Shown here one piece after another: positions 1 through 12,589 of a DNA stretch of 64,000 nt. The notes under the pieces are model-generated. The model was not told the origin of the DNA. It was given only the letters and a program-made list of their open reading frames with translations, and did no database searches. Positions within the stretch are counted from its first letter, which is position 1; each line of letters begins with the position of its first letter. Origin of the DNA: Chaetomium olivaceum (taxonomy: Eukaryota; Ascomycota; Sordariomycetes; Sordariales; Chaetomiaceae). The stretch covers positions 806,001 to 870,000 of the forward strand of contig JAYWVB010000009.1 of NCBI GenBank assembly GCA_039881045.1, given 5' to 3'. Both the position numbers and the translations under genes were made by a program.

Positions 1-60
1 GGCCTTCCCCCTGTCCCTGTCCCTGTCCCCTGTCGTCGTCCCCGTGCCTGTCCCTGTCAG
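1..60. repeat. Degenerate CTGTCC-type microsatellite
   Basis: The window opens with degenerate tandem copies of a CTGTCC hexamer interrupted by CGTCGT steps. The array may continue to the left of the window. No function is implied. Confidence 0.75.
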
Positions 61-3000
61 TGCCGAGTTCCCAGTGTCCCGTCGTCGTGATCATGTAAGC
101 TTGGTGCAGATGGGCTGACTTCATCTGGCTGAATCCCGCTGCTTTGTCAATTTTCCGATGATAAGTCCGGTGACAAATCGCTGCGGTGGATGATGGGATC
201 TGGAAAATGAAACTGGGATCGGGAGATCCGTAAACGAGCGATACCGCGCAGGCATGGCGGACATGGTGTGAGAATGTTGTGCTATTTCGCGGCCGCCCTT
301 TCAATGCTCACAGGTCAAGTTCCAAGCATGTTCCAAGCATATGTGGTCCAAGTCCAAAAAGAGAGTGCATGAGACGCGTTCACTGAGAAGGCACGCAAAG
401 GCGATGCTCGTACCTTCCATCCCCAAAATGGAACCTTGACGGATCGCAGCAGCGAGGAATGGAAGGTGTGCGCGGGATTCAGCCAATCAGAGACGGGAGC
501 CACGGCGCCTGCCTGACGTTCTGGGGAAGTCAGGAAGAACCCAGCAAGGTGTCACCCTCTGGCCAAAATAGGCCGAACTGGAAAAGAAAACAAGTCCGGA
601 TAAAAAAGAAAAAGAAAAGGTACAAGAATAACAAAAGAAGTGGTTGGAGGACGGCAAGTATAGAAAAACCGAAACAGAGTAAAATAAATGTAAACGGAGT
701 AAAAAGAGCTTCTCCAGAGTTGCCGGATAACTGATTGTTTCGTTTCTACAACTCGAGCTTCGACACTTGGAGTCGGGCTTTTTTTGCCCATGCGGTGGGG
801 TTGCTGCCCCTCTGGGCATGGAAGCTCGGCAAGCTCCCACCCACACAAGGCGAAAGCTGGTCATGGGCTCGACGCCGAGCTGCCGCCATGGCACTTCTCA
901 GCCATCACACAGGGCACGTTCCTGGCCAGCTGTGATTGTCCACCGCACTGCCAGGGCACCACGAGGTCAGCCCTCACCGTTGGCCTCCGGCCTCCCGGGT
1001 CAGGAATTTCGGTGAAAATTTTTCATCACTTCTCATCGTCGCCCAACAGCCTCCATTCACTCTCCACCCCAATGGAATGGCTGGCCGCAACGCCGTTTGG
1101 AAGAGTCGTCAAATGACGACCACCTGTCACGGCATCACGCCATGAGTCGGTTGCTGGTCACGACAGGGCGCCACCACGACTTCTAAGCCCCACTCAATTC
1201 AGTCCGTGAATAAAGATCTGTCTCTTGTCTCAGGTGTTGAATCGTACTGTATCGTAACTCTGTCGATTCCGATTCCCCGAGTTCGTTGTCTCGGGCTAAG
1301 TTGGGTTCGATCCTTTGAAAACTCTTCTGGATATTAAGCACCCACGGTGTCGCTTCTCGTGTAGGTAGCGATCATTTCAACGTTCGAATCCTGCAAGACC
1401 CCATCGCCGATCTTGACTTCTGGCCTGGGCTAAAAGGATAACTACAAGGCAACCGGAGCTCAAAGGATGGCTGCTGCATTTGGGGTGTCGTGTCCTGCCG
1501 AGACCGCGTACCTCGTCTCATTCCATCTTCTGGGTGCGTCATCCGGTCTTTTGGCCCACAGCTGCGCCCAGCAAGGTTGCGACGCTCCCCTTGTCAAGAT
1601 CGTGAGCAGGTTAGGCGAGCAATATCAAGCCGTGTGAACCACCAGGGCGATTCGTTTGGCTCTGCCCCCTCGCGTGGGGGGCACCTTGATGGTTGGTTTC
1701 ACAACGCTCCAAACATGGAAGCTACAACGGTTTACTGCTGGAGCGTTCAGGCACGAAACGTTGTTCTCTTTCCGTTTTTCTGTTGCGAACGACAACAGGA
1801 CCTCCCTCGATTGCCATTGCATCATCCGATTCTACCGTATCATGGCAGCATGAGAGGAATTGTTTGTCTTCGTGTGCCAAAATGCATCAGCATCAATGCA
1901 TCGGCAGCGATGCCGTCCCGGCAACCCCCACCCCCTCTGGGTTGTATCCCCTCCCGCAAACCGACAGGTCATTGCATCCCGGATGGTGCAAGTCGCGTCC
2001 GGCCCAAGCAAGGCGTCTACACCCTCGCCCGCGAAACGCAGCAGCGGCTGCTGATACGGGCCGCGCGCACATGAACATGACCTGCATTCTTGCCGCGTCT
2101 GGGAAGCAGGAGTCAATGTCAAGGAGACGGGGTCACAGCCAGATCCAGTCCCTACCTCGGTCGGTAGATCATTCAGGACTGCGGTGTGCCTCGGGATGCG
2201 CTCCATCTGCTTTATCCTACATACACGTTGCGACGACCTTCGTGTCACCGAGATAAAGGGCCGCAAATCGTCGGCGGGCAGCCCTTTTCCAGATTAGTCT
2301 GCGGCTCGGGTATGGGAGACATACATAGATCATGCTCAGCTTCCTATCGTCGCTACTTTTTCGGCTTCCTATCACCCATAGCCCAGACATCGGATCGGAT
2401 CCTAACATGGGATAGGACAAGTCATGCCACGATATCCAGCCCGGGTACCGCCGGGTTTCAGAGGCATTGGGGGGTTGGGGGGGTGGACACGCACGACTCA
2501 GAGGGTGGCAGTGGGGGTCCCGGTTGACCCCCGCGAGACCCAGTTGCTCTCCAAACAAGCGTGCCTGCGAGGCCGTGCATTTCGATGCTGCAGGTACTTT
2601 CTAGCTCCTGATCGGATCTGGGGGTCCTTATCGAAGTTCTGAAGCTGCCAGAGATAACGTTGACGGACCGGGCGCGGGCGACTTGAATCCAGCACCCGAC
2701 AGCATGACGCCTGACCCCCAACCGACGTCTGATTCCCGAGCAATAACTACTGTGTAACTGACGGTCAACCCGATCCCGGCTTCTCTCGCTTCCTGGGCAC
2801 CTTGTCGGCTTGGCTACAACGCGGCAGCGGGCCTCGAACACCAGCGGTCACCACCGCTTTTTTCTGCCCTGCTCGACTACCAGACTTGGCTATCTCGCGT
2901 GGAGACCGGAGGGATCCGAAATAGCGCGGCTTCCACCCGCCCATCCACTTCCCGCTTCCACGCGGGCGCCAAGATACGGCGGTCCAAGGAAAATTCAGCC

Positions 3001-4225
3001 AGCCAGCTGCCCCGGTTCCGGCCCCACAACGCGGAGCCTCGTCCGGAGCTCTCGAGGGAGTGTCATCCGAGCCCTCCGATTTCGCACGCATCCCGAGTGC
3101 TCCTTATCTCAAAACTCACAGGTTTTAGAAACGGGGCCGAGAGTAACCGGAACTAAATAGCACGAGATAAAAAAGAGAAAAAGTCCACCTATCACTCAGA
3201 ACAGCGCCCGGACACAACGGGGTGCCTGGCTGACGGTGTGCGCCACAGATGCACCCCTTGCACCATTGCCGGACCGTCCCGACAGTCTGGTCTGCACCAC
3301 ACAGGAGGCGCAGGTCCTGCACTGCAAGATGGGATGGTGCATTCAGCCGTGCCCATCACGCAATGTTGGACTGTGGACACCCCGTGGCTGGCTGGCTGGC
3401 TGGCTGACGAATGTCGACCCCTGGAACAACATGACTTCCATGTGCACAATATTCGTAGGGGTGTTTGCTTCCATGTTGACTCATCACTGGGATTAATAAA
3501 CTGCGGATGGGCGAACTAAACTGCATATGTACCTCGGCCGTTGGTGAGTGGGAACTCTGATCCGATTCGGGGCGATGAGCATCGATCGTCGACCGTTATA
3601 AATCTGGGGCCGATCGGGGAAGGAAGGATTCGCCGACTGCGGAGGGAGCCCATGCGATGCCAGGCGCACACAGTCATATGATCTGAAGTGAAGGAAAGCT
3701 GTGCAACTCGGTCCCTAGGCGGAAGCCGACGGTGAAGTCGGAAGGTATTTTGGAGCTGCTTCGAGAAACGGGCGTGATTGTAGGGAGGTATGCAGGTATG
3801 TACGTGGATGGATACTAACTAATTAGCAATTATATCGCTGCCAACGTATAGGTGGTATTTACACAGTAATGATATTAAATACGAATAATGTCTTCTATTC
3901 AACGAAGAAATTCTATATTTGACCGAACAAATAGGTCTGGTCCAAAGCTACCTCAGTAGGATGGAACACCCCATTCCACACATTTTCCTCTTGCACGGTC
4001 AGCTCTGATGCTCTGGTATTCAACCCATCCAAAAACGCCCACAACACCCACCCCCAACAAAAGCAACAAAAAAACACCCGACATCAAAATCAAGGATGGT
4101 AAAAAGTAAGGTGTTTCCTCCCCGCGCCACCCGCGCCCGATCCCTCCTCCCCAAACCCCCCACCACCCCCATCCACCCCTCCCCCATCTCCCACCCCCCC
4201 ACCAGTACCATCCCGCCTCGGGTCA
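61..4225. other. Gene-free stretch (about 4.2 kb)
   Basis: No open frame here shows a recognisable domain, coding-like codon use or a coherent splice pattern. Frames of up to about 194 codons (such as 1490-2074 on +) have compositions typical of chance frames in GC-rich DNA. The part from about 3800 to 3950 is AT-rich and probably includes the 3' end of the Kelch gene transcript that comes from the right on the minus strand. Confidence 0.6.
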
Positions 4226-6638
4226 CTACTCAGCTCCTGCGGTGGCGGTGGTGGCGGCCGCCACACCCCCTGCTGCTGCATCTGGTGCGGCTGCTGGTGC
4301 GGCTGCTGGTACTGATACGTCCCCACGCCGCCCCGAGCCCGGCGTGACAGGCGAGTATTGGTGCCGGTCGCCGAGCTCCACCACCCCCATCCCGGCCCCG
4401 GCCCCCGCTCCGCCCGGACTCCCACCACCACCACCACCGACATGCGGCAGCGGCAGATGTGACGACGACGCCGGCGACGACACCTGCACCCACAGCCGGC
4501 CCTCGGAATCGACCTTCGTCTGGGGCGTGCCCCCACCACCACCACCACCACCACCACCGGTGCTGCTACCCCCTGCCGCGCCGTACATCATATCCGTGGG
4601 CGTATTCCCCCCGCCGCCCGCTCCGCTCGACGACCCCGACATGAAATGCGGCGGGGAATGTGGGGAGTGGGAGTCCACCAGCTCATACGCCACGCCATCG
4701 GGTCCCAGCCAGGAGGTCGCTCCCTTTCCTGACACGGGGAGTTCGGCGGGCGGTTGGTAGCCGTTGCTGTGCTGGTTGTGTTGGTTGAGGAAGGGGCTGT
4801 GCGGGTAGGAGCCGGTGGGCGAGTAGGACGTGGGGCTCTGGGTGTGGCCCCAGCCCTGTTGGGAGCTGCCGGTGGTGGTGGAGAGGTATTTTATTTGTTG
4901 GGGGTTGTTGTTGTTGCTGCTGCTGCCGTGTGGATGGTTGGATTGTTGGTTGCGGCGGCGGCGGATGAGGAGGATTATGGCGGTGAGGAGGACGGCCAGA
5001 GCGGCGACGGAGCCGACGGCAATGCCGGCTATGGCGCCCGTGGAGAGGGGGGTTGAGTCGTCGTCGGGGGTGCCGGTGGCGGTGGGGATGGCGCGCGTGG
5101 GTGTGCGGACGGCGATGCTGGCCTTGCGGGTCATGAGGACGCGCAGGTCGGGGTTGCTGAAGCCTTCGGCGGGGGCGGTTTTGGTTGCGCCGCCGTCGGC
5201 TGAGCCGCCGATGACGTTAATGATGGGGCCCGGGACGGCGTACGTGGTGAGGTTGGCGTCAAAAATCTGCCAGATGTTCTCTCCGTTGTGCAGGCCCAGG
5301 TCGGCGTTGTGGAGACCGTATTGTTCCTGGACGTCGCAGCGGTCGCTGGTCGGGAAGGTACCGCCGATGACGATCATCTGGGCGTTGTCGATGACGTTGC
5401 AAGTGAGAGAATGGTGCGGGTATGCGCCCGTCGAGTTCCCGTTGGTGGGATACATCTTGACCCACTCGAACGAGGGGATCGAAAGGGTATAGATGTCGTC
5501 AAAGCCTGCCGTGTCGGGGGGCATACCTGCGCCGCCATAAAGGTAACTGCCGTCCAAGTCAGTGTCGCGGTTGGTCGTACCCTGAAGTTACCACTCACAT
5601 GTTGTAGCTTGACTGGTCCGGAGCCCATGTCGCTCCGGCACAGAAGCGCCTGCGCATCGGCGGCGCCTGTCCCGTGGCCTCCTGGGTGTACCACTTGGAA
5701 CTGAGCACATCGTAGAGGAAGATGGTCTCCATCGGCTGCCCGACCCAGGTCCCGTTCCCGGAGGGATCTTGAACGCCTCCAAAATACACCAGCATACCCC
5801 CATCCCCGATCGGAATGAACACCATCGCCCCTTCGGCTCTCCCAATCGAGTCCGGCCCAGGGTCAGTGGACCAAGTGTTGTCGTCCATGCTGTACTTCAC
5901 CAAACCGGCCATTGCTTTTGGCGGCCCCTCCCAGCCCGGCATGGTGTTGTTTGACTTCCATCCCCCGTAGTAGTAGCCGTCGCCCGTTTCGGATATCGAG
6001 ACGCCCGCGCCGTACGAAACGGCAGCGATATCGTCTTCGGCCGGCGACCCAAAGGATTCCCAACGGTTGTAGATTGTGTCGTATGACCAGAGCGTGAATT
6101 GCGATGAGGGTGGTTGCTGGTAGTATTCGCCGGCGAAGAGGTAGAACCTCTTGTTCACGTCATCCGCCCATAGTGTGCCGCCATTGACGTTCGGGATGGT
6201 GGAGTTTTTGGTGAGGTTGGCGTAAAGCTGCGGCATGTGCGCTGCGCCCGGCGTATCGAGGTCATGGTAATGCAGTCCGGTATCTAAGACGGACGGTTGA
6301 GTTAGCCGTCGACGGGAGACAGGCCGGCACTACTGGGTGAGATACATACTGGAATAATTGGTCGGGTATTGTGACAGCGGGTTATAGTTCATAAACCCGC
6401 CGTCGATGTACAACTTCCTATCGATCACAGCTGTCTGATGCCCGAACCGCCGGCAGAAGTCTTTGACAGGGTCTGGTTGGGCTGATGAAGCGTCGAGAAA
6501 GCAAAAGAGAAAGAACAATGATACACATAGAGGGGTCAGGCGGGATACACACGGGACTCGGAGCGCCCGCCGTGACCGACTAACGGTCCCGGGACATGCG
6601 GCCTCAAACGGCATTGCTTCCGGGGTGGAGAGTGTCAT
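4226..6638 (-). CDS. Secreted Kelch-repeat protein with one C-terminal membrane span
   Basis: Three exons: 6638-6350, 6283-5599 and 5546-4226, with introns of 66 and 52 bp whose phases agree, giving about 764 residues. The start at 6638 is a choice; ATG 6614 is in frame and equally possible. A hydrophobic signal-like segment (CVSLFFLFCFL) ends near SSAQ, followed by Kelch-type blades such as GHQTAVIDRKLYIDGG and the FAGEYY, YYGGWK and VYFGG strands. Near residues 494-519 lies a membrane span (GAIAGIAVGSVAALAVLL) followed by RRRR, then a cytoplasmic tail of about 240 residues rich in Gly, Ser, Pro and Gln, partly encoded by a GGT repeat near 4531-4558. The layout (ectodomain, span, disordered tail) is common in filamentous fungi and suggests a plasma-membrane or cell-wall protein; the ligand is unknown. 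Next gene upstream is the divergent MFS transporter 2.9 kb away. Confidence 0.88.
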
Positions 6639-9571
6639 CTCGGGAGGCAAACGGCCCAAGCCAGGCCATGCTTTGCTGGCCGTTCGCGATACGCGCTTTT
6701 TCAGACAGAATGGAGACGGGGCAAGGCGCAGACGACAACACCGTGGAGACTGACGGGGAATGATAACTAAGGGACCTGGACGAGGTTGTACGAAGACGAC
6801 GTGGGCTCGAGGTGACGACTCCAGGTGGTCTGGCCACACAGGCTTCAAGGGGATGACTAGGCTCACCAGCGCCAGTCAATGCGAGGTTACACATAATCTT
6901 TCATCCATGACTAGCCTCCGACCAGGTGCAGGACCTTCCAGAGTTTAATGCAACGAGAGTGGCTCAGTCATCTTGCAGGCGCCGATCAGCTTCTTGCAGC
7001 CCGTATTGCGCTGGTCTGTTCGAGACTGGTGGCGGGGGCCTTTGTGGCGGTGAGTTGGGCACGATTCTCGTCGTATAAGGATCGCAAGTCAACTTCCACT
7101 GACGCAATGGACTCAGAAACCAGCCATTTACCACCAGAAGTCGGATTCGACGGCCGAGGACCACGAGGCATCATCCTCGACGCAGCGGCGCGGAGTTCAG
7201 CATGGCTGGCTGACTTGCTCGCTAGAGGATCCGAAAAATCGCCGTTTTCGTACGAGACAAGAAAATGGTTGAGCGAACCAGGAGGCCAATCTTGTGATTG
7301 TGCTCCCGCAGCGCGGACATGGTCCAATGGGCTTCTGACAGGATCTCAGCTTCACTGTCGATCCCTCGGGGACATGCGTACCACCCCTGTCAGTCGCGAG
7401 GTTGAGCAAGGGGTAAAAAGCAACCCTCCGGCAGTCGAAGGTTAACGAAACCGTTGGATTGGGATGCCAAGAAAAGTAAGGTTGGAATGGGGTTTGTTGG
7501 ATGTATGTATGTGCTCCGTAATTGATCAAACACTTGAGGTATGTAAGGTACGTTTGATAGTTTTGTGTCCATGGGAGCAGGAACTCCAAGGTTGCCTGGG
7601 CTTGCCAAGCCAAGTACTCAGTCGCCTTCAAAATGAGGACGGAAAACCCCGCCGAGAAGCGGCAACCTGGAAGAAATTCGGTAAGGTATGCGAGGGTAGG
7701 ACGAACCTTGGCCTACAAGTTAATTTGTACAAATGTTAACAATGAAAGAAAGAGAGGGGCAGAGGAATGAATGGAAGGAAGGATGCGAAGGAACCCGAAG
7801 CTCCGTGGAAGGTGCGGACGTCACTTCTTTATCAAATTTTCCATCCCGTCCATCCAGACTCGACACTCCACCATCGGGCTGCTTATGTAACTCCTCCGGA
7901 TCTGATGATGGGTGATTGTGTTATACGGGTTGACTCAAGTCCCAGTGACTGCGCAACCCAGAATTAAGATGCGGCTCAGGTATTTTTCACTTGACGGTGT
8001 TGACGTTCAGTCCGTTCCTGAGCGAGTCTTGTGCAAAGCAGCACCTTTCAACCAAAGAAAACAATGACGATCCTAGACGGAAAGAGAAAACTCATGCAAA
8101 TTGCCTGCCTGCCTAGCAAAGGGTCTTGACAAGAGTTTGAAGACTGAATCAGCCGTTCCGACCCCAGCCCCTTCGACTCATAGGGCTGAGCTTGGCAAGC
8201 TGGGCTGCTCCCGCCAAGTCCTTCCGGAATAGTCTTTGGCCTCAATTGCGATGCATAACTATATTCTCACTTTTATCTGACATCGAGCGAATGCTTTTGG
8301 ATTCTCTTTGCTCACCATTCGCTATCTTCTTTAACGACTTCGCCGAAGTGAGAGCAGAGCAGCAGCATGGTTGGGGTGCGCCGAGTCCGTCGCTAGAAAC
8401 CAAATGGAATTTAAGCCACCGGACGGCGAGAGTTGCCTCGCGAGCACTACATACATGCGTACGGCGAGGTCATCCGGCTTTACTGTGTTATTGAGTCTCT
8501 GACGCAAAGGTTCTCGAAGGAACTATTCTGTGGCGTGGTGGTATTCTGGCATCGTTGACATTGCTCACTACACCGGATTTCGGTCCCTTTTATTCCCAAC
8601 TCCGCCGATACGTTCGATCCTGACCGGCGCCTCGGTTGCCAAGATGTTGGCGCCGTGGTGAACGAGACCGATAGGACTTGATACTGACGACTGCACACTT
8701 TCCTCTACTAATTTGTCTCTCTTCGGACCCTGGGCCTAATACTGGCTTGCTAACGGATTGCTAGGTGATTGAAAGGACTTAGAGATTGCATTCATTCATC
8801 TTGCCCTCTCCTGAATGCTGACGATGAGGACGGAGAATAATGCCGAGCCGGGATTGATCACCTTATCAGCCCGAGACGACCTCGGCTGACCACGCGAGAA
8901 AGTGATCCACTATCCGATTTTGCGTCTTACATTCCATTCAAGTGGGCCGGATCCTCTCATCTCGAGGCATGCACAATACGCTATACGCAGGGCGGCGTAT
9001 CATAGAACACGATGGAACGGTCAAGCGCCGGAGTTAACAAGGCTCGGTAGACGGGAGTGAGCATACCAGAGAACCAGCTCTGTCACGTCATGTCCTGCAT
9101 TTTCTTTCCCTTTGATGAGCCCAACACCACGGTTAAGCCAGTCGCTTCCATGAAACGGGCGGCATGCCCCGCCCAGATGGGACTCCGTCCTGGATCCTGA
9201 CGTTCTCGGCTCAGCCCACGTTGGAGCATTTTGTGATTACACAGGCGTATACACCATACAACTGTTGATGTTGGTGGAGTCCCGTGCCTCGCGTACCCGT
9301 CAGATCGGGGACGGGATTCGAGTTTGCTAGGGTTACTAATTATAATGATGGGTTTTCACTCCGATGCGCTTTCATGGCAAGTTAAACCCGGCTTGGCCGT
9401 ATAAAGCGTAGTTGGATCTCTTCTGAGTTGTTACTACTTTATCAGCCCTACTCCAAGGTATCAGATCGTCGTCTAATACGTTCGTTGTTCACACCGTCGC
9501 CGACCCCTGAACGGGTAATACACACACGACTACCGTCTGGGAAACAGACAAACAAACGGCCGATCAACAAC
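6639..9571. other. Long divergent intergenic region between Kelch and MFS genes
   Basis: About 2.9 kb without a supportable gene. Overlapping frames at 6948-7445 (+) and 6986-7327 (-) are antisense to each other and neither resembles a known family. The region must hold the promoters of the two divergent genes; no specific site can be named with confidence. Confidence 0.55.
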
Positions 9572-11464
9572 ATGGCCGACCCGGAGTCATCCTCCTCCTC
9601 CTTCACGGCCAAAGAACCGGTCCTCACCTCCAGCAGCCCGGACGTCGAGTCCCAACAAGGCCGCAACAACCCGTCACACTGGTTCCTGGTCCGCCACCCG
9701 GACGGCGTCACCGATGCGGTCCTCAACCACGCCTACCCGGGTCAGGGCACGCCCGAGTCGCCCTATGTCGTCGACTTCCTCCCCCAGGATGGCAGCAACC
9801 CGATGCTATACTCGCGGACCAAGAAGTGGACCATCACCATGCTTCAGGCCCTGGCCACGCTGGCCGTGGCGTTTGTGAGCACGGCATACTCGGGTGGTAT
9901 TTACGAGATTATTCGGTACTTTCATGTGTCGACCATTGTGGCTATTCTGGGGGTTTCGTTGTTTGTGCTCGGGTTCGCCATCGGGCCGTTGCTGTGGGCT
10001 CCTCTTAGTGGTATGATGTCCCATGACTTGACAGAAAGGAGGGGTGGTGTGTGTTTTGGGGAATGATGCTGACTGGGATGCAATGACGAACAGAGTTTCA
10101 CGGGAGGCAGATTGTTTTCTTCTTCACTTACTTTGGCCTGGCCGCTTTCAGCGCCGGCGCCGCGGGCGCTCAGAACATCCACACCCTCATCATTCTGCGT
10201 TTCTTTGCCGGCGCGTTCGGCGCATCGCCTCTGACCAACTCGGGTGGTGTCATCGCGGATATGTTCAATGCCAAGGGTATGTTGTCGCCCTGCACACACG
10301 CCATTTGTTGTGATGCTGACAAGCCCCGTTTCGCAGAGCGTGGTCTGGCCACAAGTGTCTTCGCCATGGCCCCTTTCCTGGGTCCCACCATCGGCCCCAT
10401 TGCCGGCGGCTTCCTCGTGAGTCTCCCTCTCCTCCAAAGCCACCCCTAACCTCAGCTAACACACCCACCCACAGGGCGAAGCAGCAGGCTGGCGGTGGGT
10501 CGAAGGCCTCATGGCCATCTTCACAGGCATCCTCTGGATCGCCTGCTCGCTCTACGTCCCGGAGACATACGCCCCCGTCCTGCTCCGGCGGCGCGCAGCC
10601 AAGCTCTCCCAACTCACCGGCCGCTCCTACATCTCCAAGATGGACCTCTCCCTCACCAGCACCACCAAAGCCCGCCAAGTGAAAACCACCCTCCTCCGCC
10701 CCTGGGCCCTCCTCTTCACCGAGCCCATCGTCTTCCTCACCTCCATCTACCTCGCCATCGTCTACGGCACCCTCTACCTCCTCTTCGCCGCCTTCCCCAT
10801 CGTCTTCCAGCAGAACCGCGGCTGGAGCGCCGGCGTCGGCGGGCTCGCCTTCATCGGCGTCGCCGTGGGCATGGTCTTTGCCGTCGCCTACTCCATGTTC
10901 GACAACCGCCGCTACGGCCGCGTCGCGGCGTCCTCCCCCGGCGGCCTCGCCCCGCCCGAGGCCCGCCTCCCGCCCGCCATCATCGGCTCGGTGCTGCTCC
11001 CTGTGGGGCTGTTCTGGTTCGCGTGGACCAACGGGCCCGAGGTGCACTGGGTGGTGCCCATCACGGCGTCGGCCTTCTTCGCGGCGGGGCTGGTGAGCGT
11101 GTTTTTGAGCCTGCTGACCTACCTGATCGATAGCTATACCGTGTTTGCGGCGTCGGTGCTGGCGGCCAGCTCGGTGCTGCGCTCGCTGTTTGGCGCCGCC
11201 TTCCCGCTGTTCACGACCTACATGTATCATGACTTGGGCATTCACTGGGCGAGCACGGTGCCGGCGTTCCTGGCGCTCGCGTGCATGCCCTTTCCGTGGC
11301 TGTTTTGGCGGTATGGGGCAAGCATCAGGAGTAAGTGTCGCTATGCGGCGGAGGCGGCGGCCGTGTTGCAGAAGATGATGCAGGCGGCGAACGAGCAGCA
11401 GGAGGGACAGCAGGGTCAACAGGAGCGGCAGGTGGCGGCGCCGGTGGTTGGGGGTGTGAGATGA
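9572..11464 (+). CDS. MFS transporter, DHA1 (drug:H+ antiporter) type
   Basis: Four exons: 9572-10010, 10094-10276, 10337-10416 and 10475-11464; introns of 83, 60 and 58 bp keep phase and give about 563 residues. The first intron interrupts the loop-2 MFS signature, which after splicing reads PLSEFHGRQ. Around it lie the expected spans: a first helix near YSGGIYEI, GVSLFVLGFAIGPLLW before the loop, then GLAAFSAGA, RFFAGAFGASPL and APFLGPTIGPIAGGF. The later segment YVPETYAPVLLRRRA is the central-loop motif typical of polyamine/drug DHA1 carriers. About 85 hydrophilic residues precede the first span and a Gln-rich tail follows the last. Family knowledge says such proteins export drugs, toxins or polyamines at the plasma membrane; the substrate cannot be read from sequence. 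A long open frame runs antisense to it (11473-10265) and is a codon-bias shadow. Confidence 0.93.
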
Positions 11465-12589
11465 TAAACCCATCTGGGTTGCCGGTGGATGAGAGCCCGG
11501 TGGTGTTGAGCGAAGACGAAGGGACTGTGGTTGGAGATGGTGAAGAGGGGAGGGAGAAACGAAAGTAGAAAAAGGAGGGGTTCTGGGCCAAGCTGGGACT
11601 TTCTTTTTCCCTTTTTTAGAGTTTCTTTTTCTGGAAATCGAGATCGTATCTCCGTTCTCTCTTTTCGTCCCTCGCTGACGTGCTTCGTTTTCGTTTTCGT
11701 TCAGAAATCTGCTCTGTGCAAAGTACGATGCATGAAGGGAGTCTCCCCGTCACCGCCGGAGCCAGTTCCGACGGCACACCTTTTTGACAGAATCTGTCTG
11801 CCTGTTCCGTTATGACAGTCACACAGGGCGATCCCTCCCTTTTACTGCCAGTGACGGTGTCAAACCTTCCCCGCAAAGTGGTGGCTGAATAAGCGCAGGT
11901 CTAGACACGCCCAATCGTCCTCGGGGTCCTCCCGCTCATGCATCGAAGCGGACGCCCAGCACATGGCCAAGCCCGGGATGATCCCGATCCGCATCCCTCT
12001 TTGGGAATGCGAGCTTTTTCGATACCCTCTTTTCCTCTATAACGGCCCAAATATTCGTCCTTCCCCTCCTCACGGTGTTCGGCCGCCCGATGTCCCGCGC
12101 ATTCACCACAGGAACTTCCATGTTCCTACCTCCGCTCTAGTACGTGTTGTGTTCTGGATCTGCCGTCGCCCTCTCGCGTTTTGAAACGTCGGGCTTCAGG
12201 TCATGCCGGGCAGGGGAGGACGAGAGAGTTGTTGCTGAGCTCATTGCCACATCTCGTGTTTTCCTCTGCTTGACTCCGATTCTTTGGTCGCCGATGTGAG
12301 GTGGAACTGCATGCTTTAAGAGATGCGAGATTCGCATTTGCTCTGTTGATTCCGTCTTTTCAGTGTGTAGTTGTTGTGCAAGTGTGCCATCGCTTCCTCG
12401 TTTTCCCAAATCGGCCGTCTATCCAACTTTATTCTGTGTGTTCAATTGCTCCCCTTGTTGGTTGTCGACTTGTTGGTGTCACACAACGGCTTTCGGCATC
12501 ATCTCCGGCCTCTTAGCTATTCAGCTTAACGATACCCCTGAGCTACCTTTCGACACACGCCCCCTGACCGCCTGAGCTGACCCGCCGTC
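11465..12589. other. Intergenic region downstream of MFS gene and upstream of regulator
   Basis: About 1.1 kb with pyrimidine-rich stretches and repeated TTTTCG near 11685-11702. It should contain the MFS 3' UTR and the promoter and 5' leader of the following Zn2Cys6 gene. No coding frame is supported. Confidence 0.55.

Noticed and set aside
1490..2074. 194-codon plus frame in the left gene-free stretch
   Set aside because: Residue pattern is random-like and competing frames overlap it on both strands.
6948..7445. 165-codon plus frame between Kelch and MFS genes
   Set aside because: Overlapped by an antisense frame of similar quality, and neither has a domain or good context.
10265..11473. 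402-codon frame antisense to the MFS gene
   Set aside because: Arg/His/Gly/Glu-rich shadow of codon bias; the plus strand carries clear transporter motifs and splice sites.
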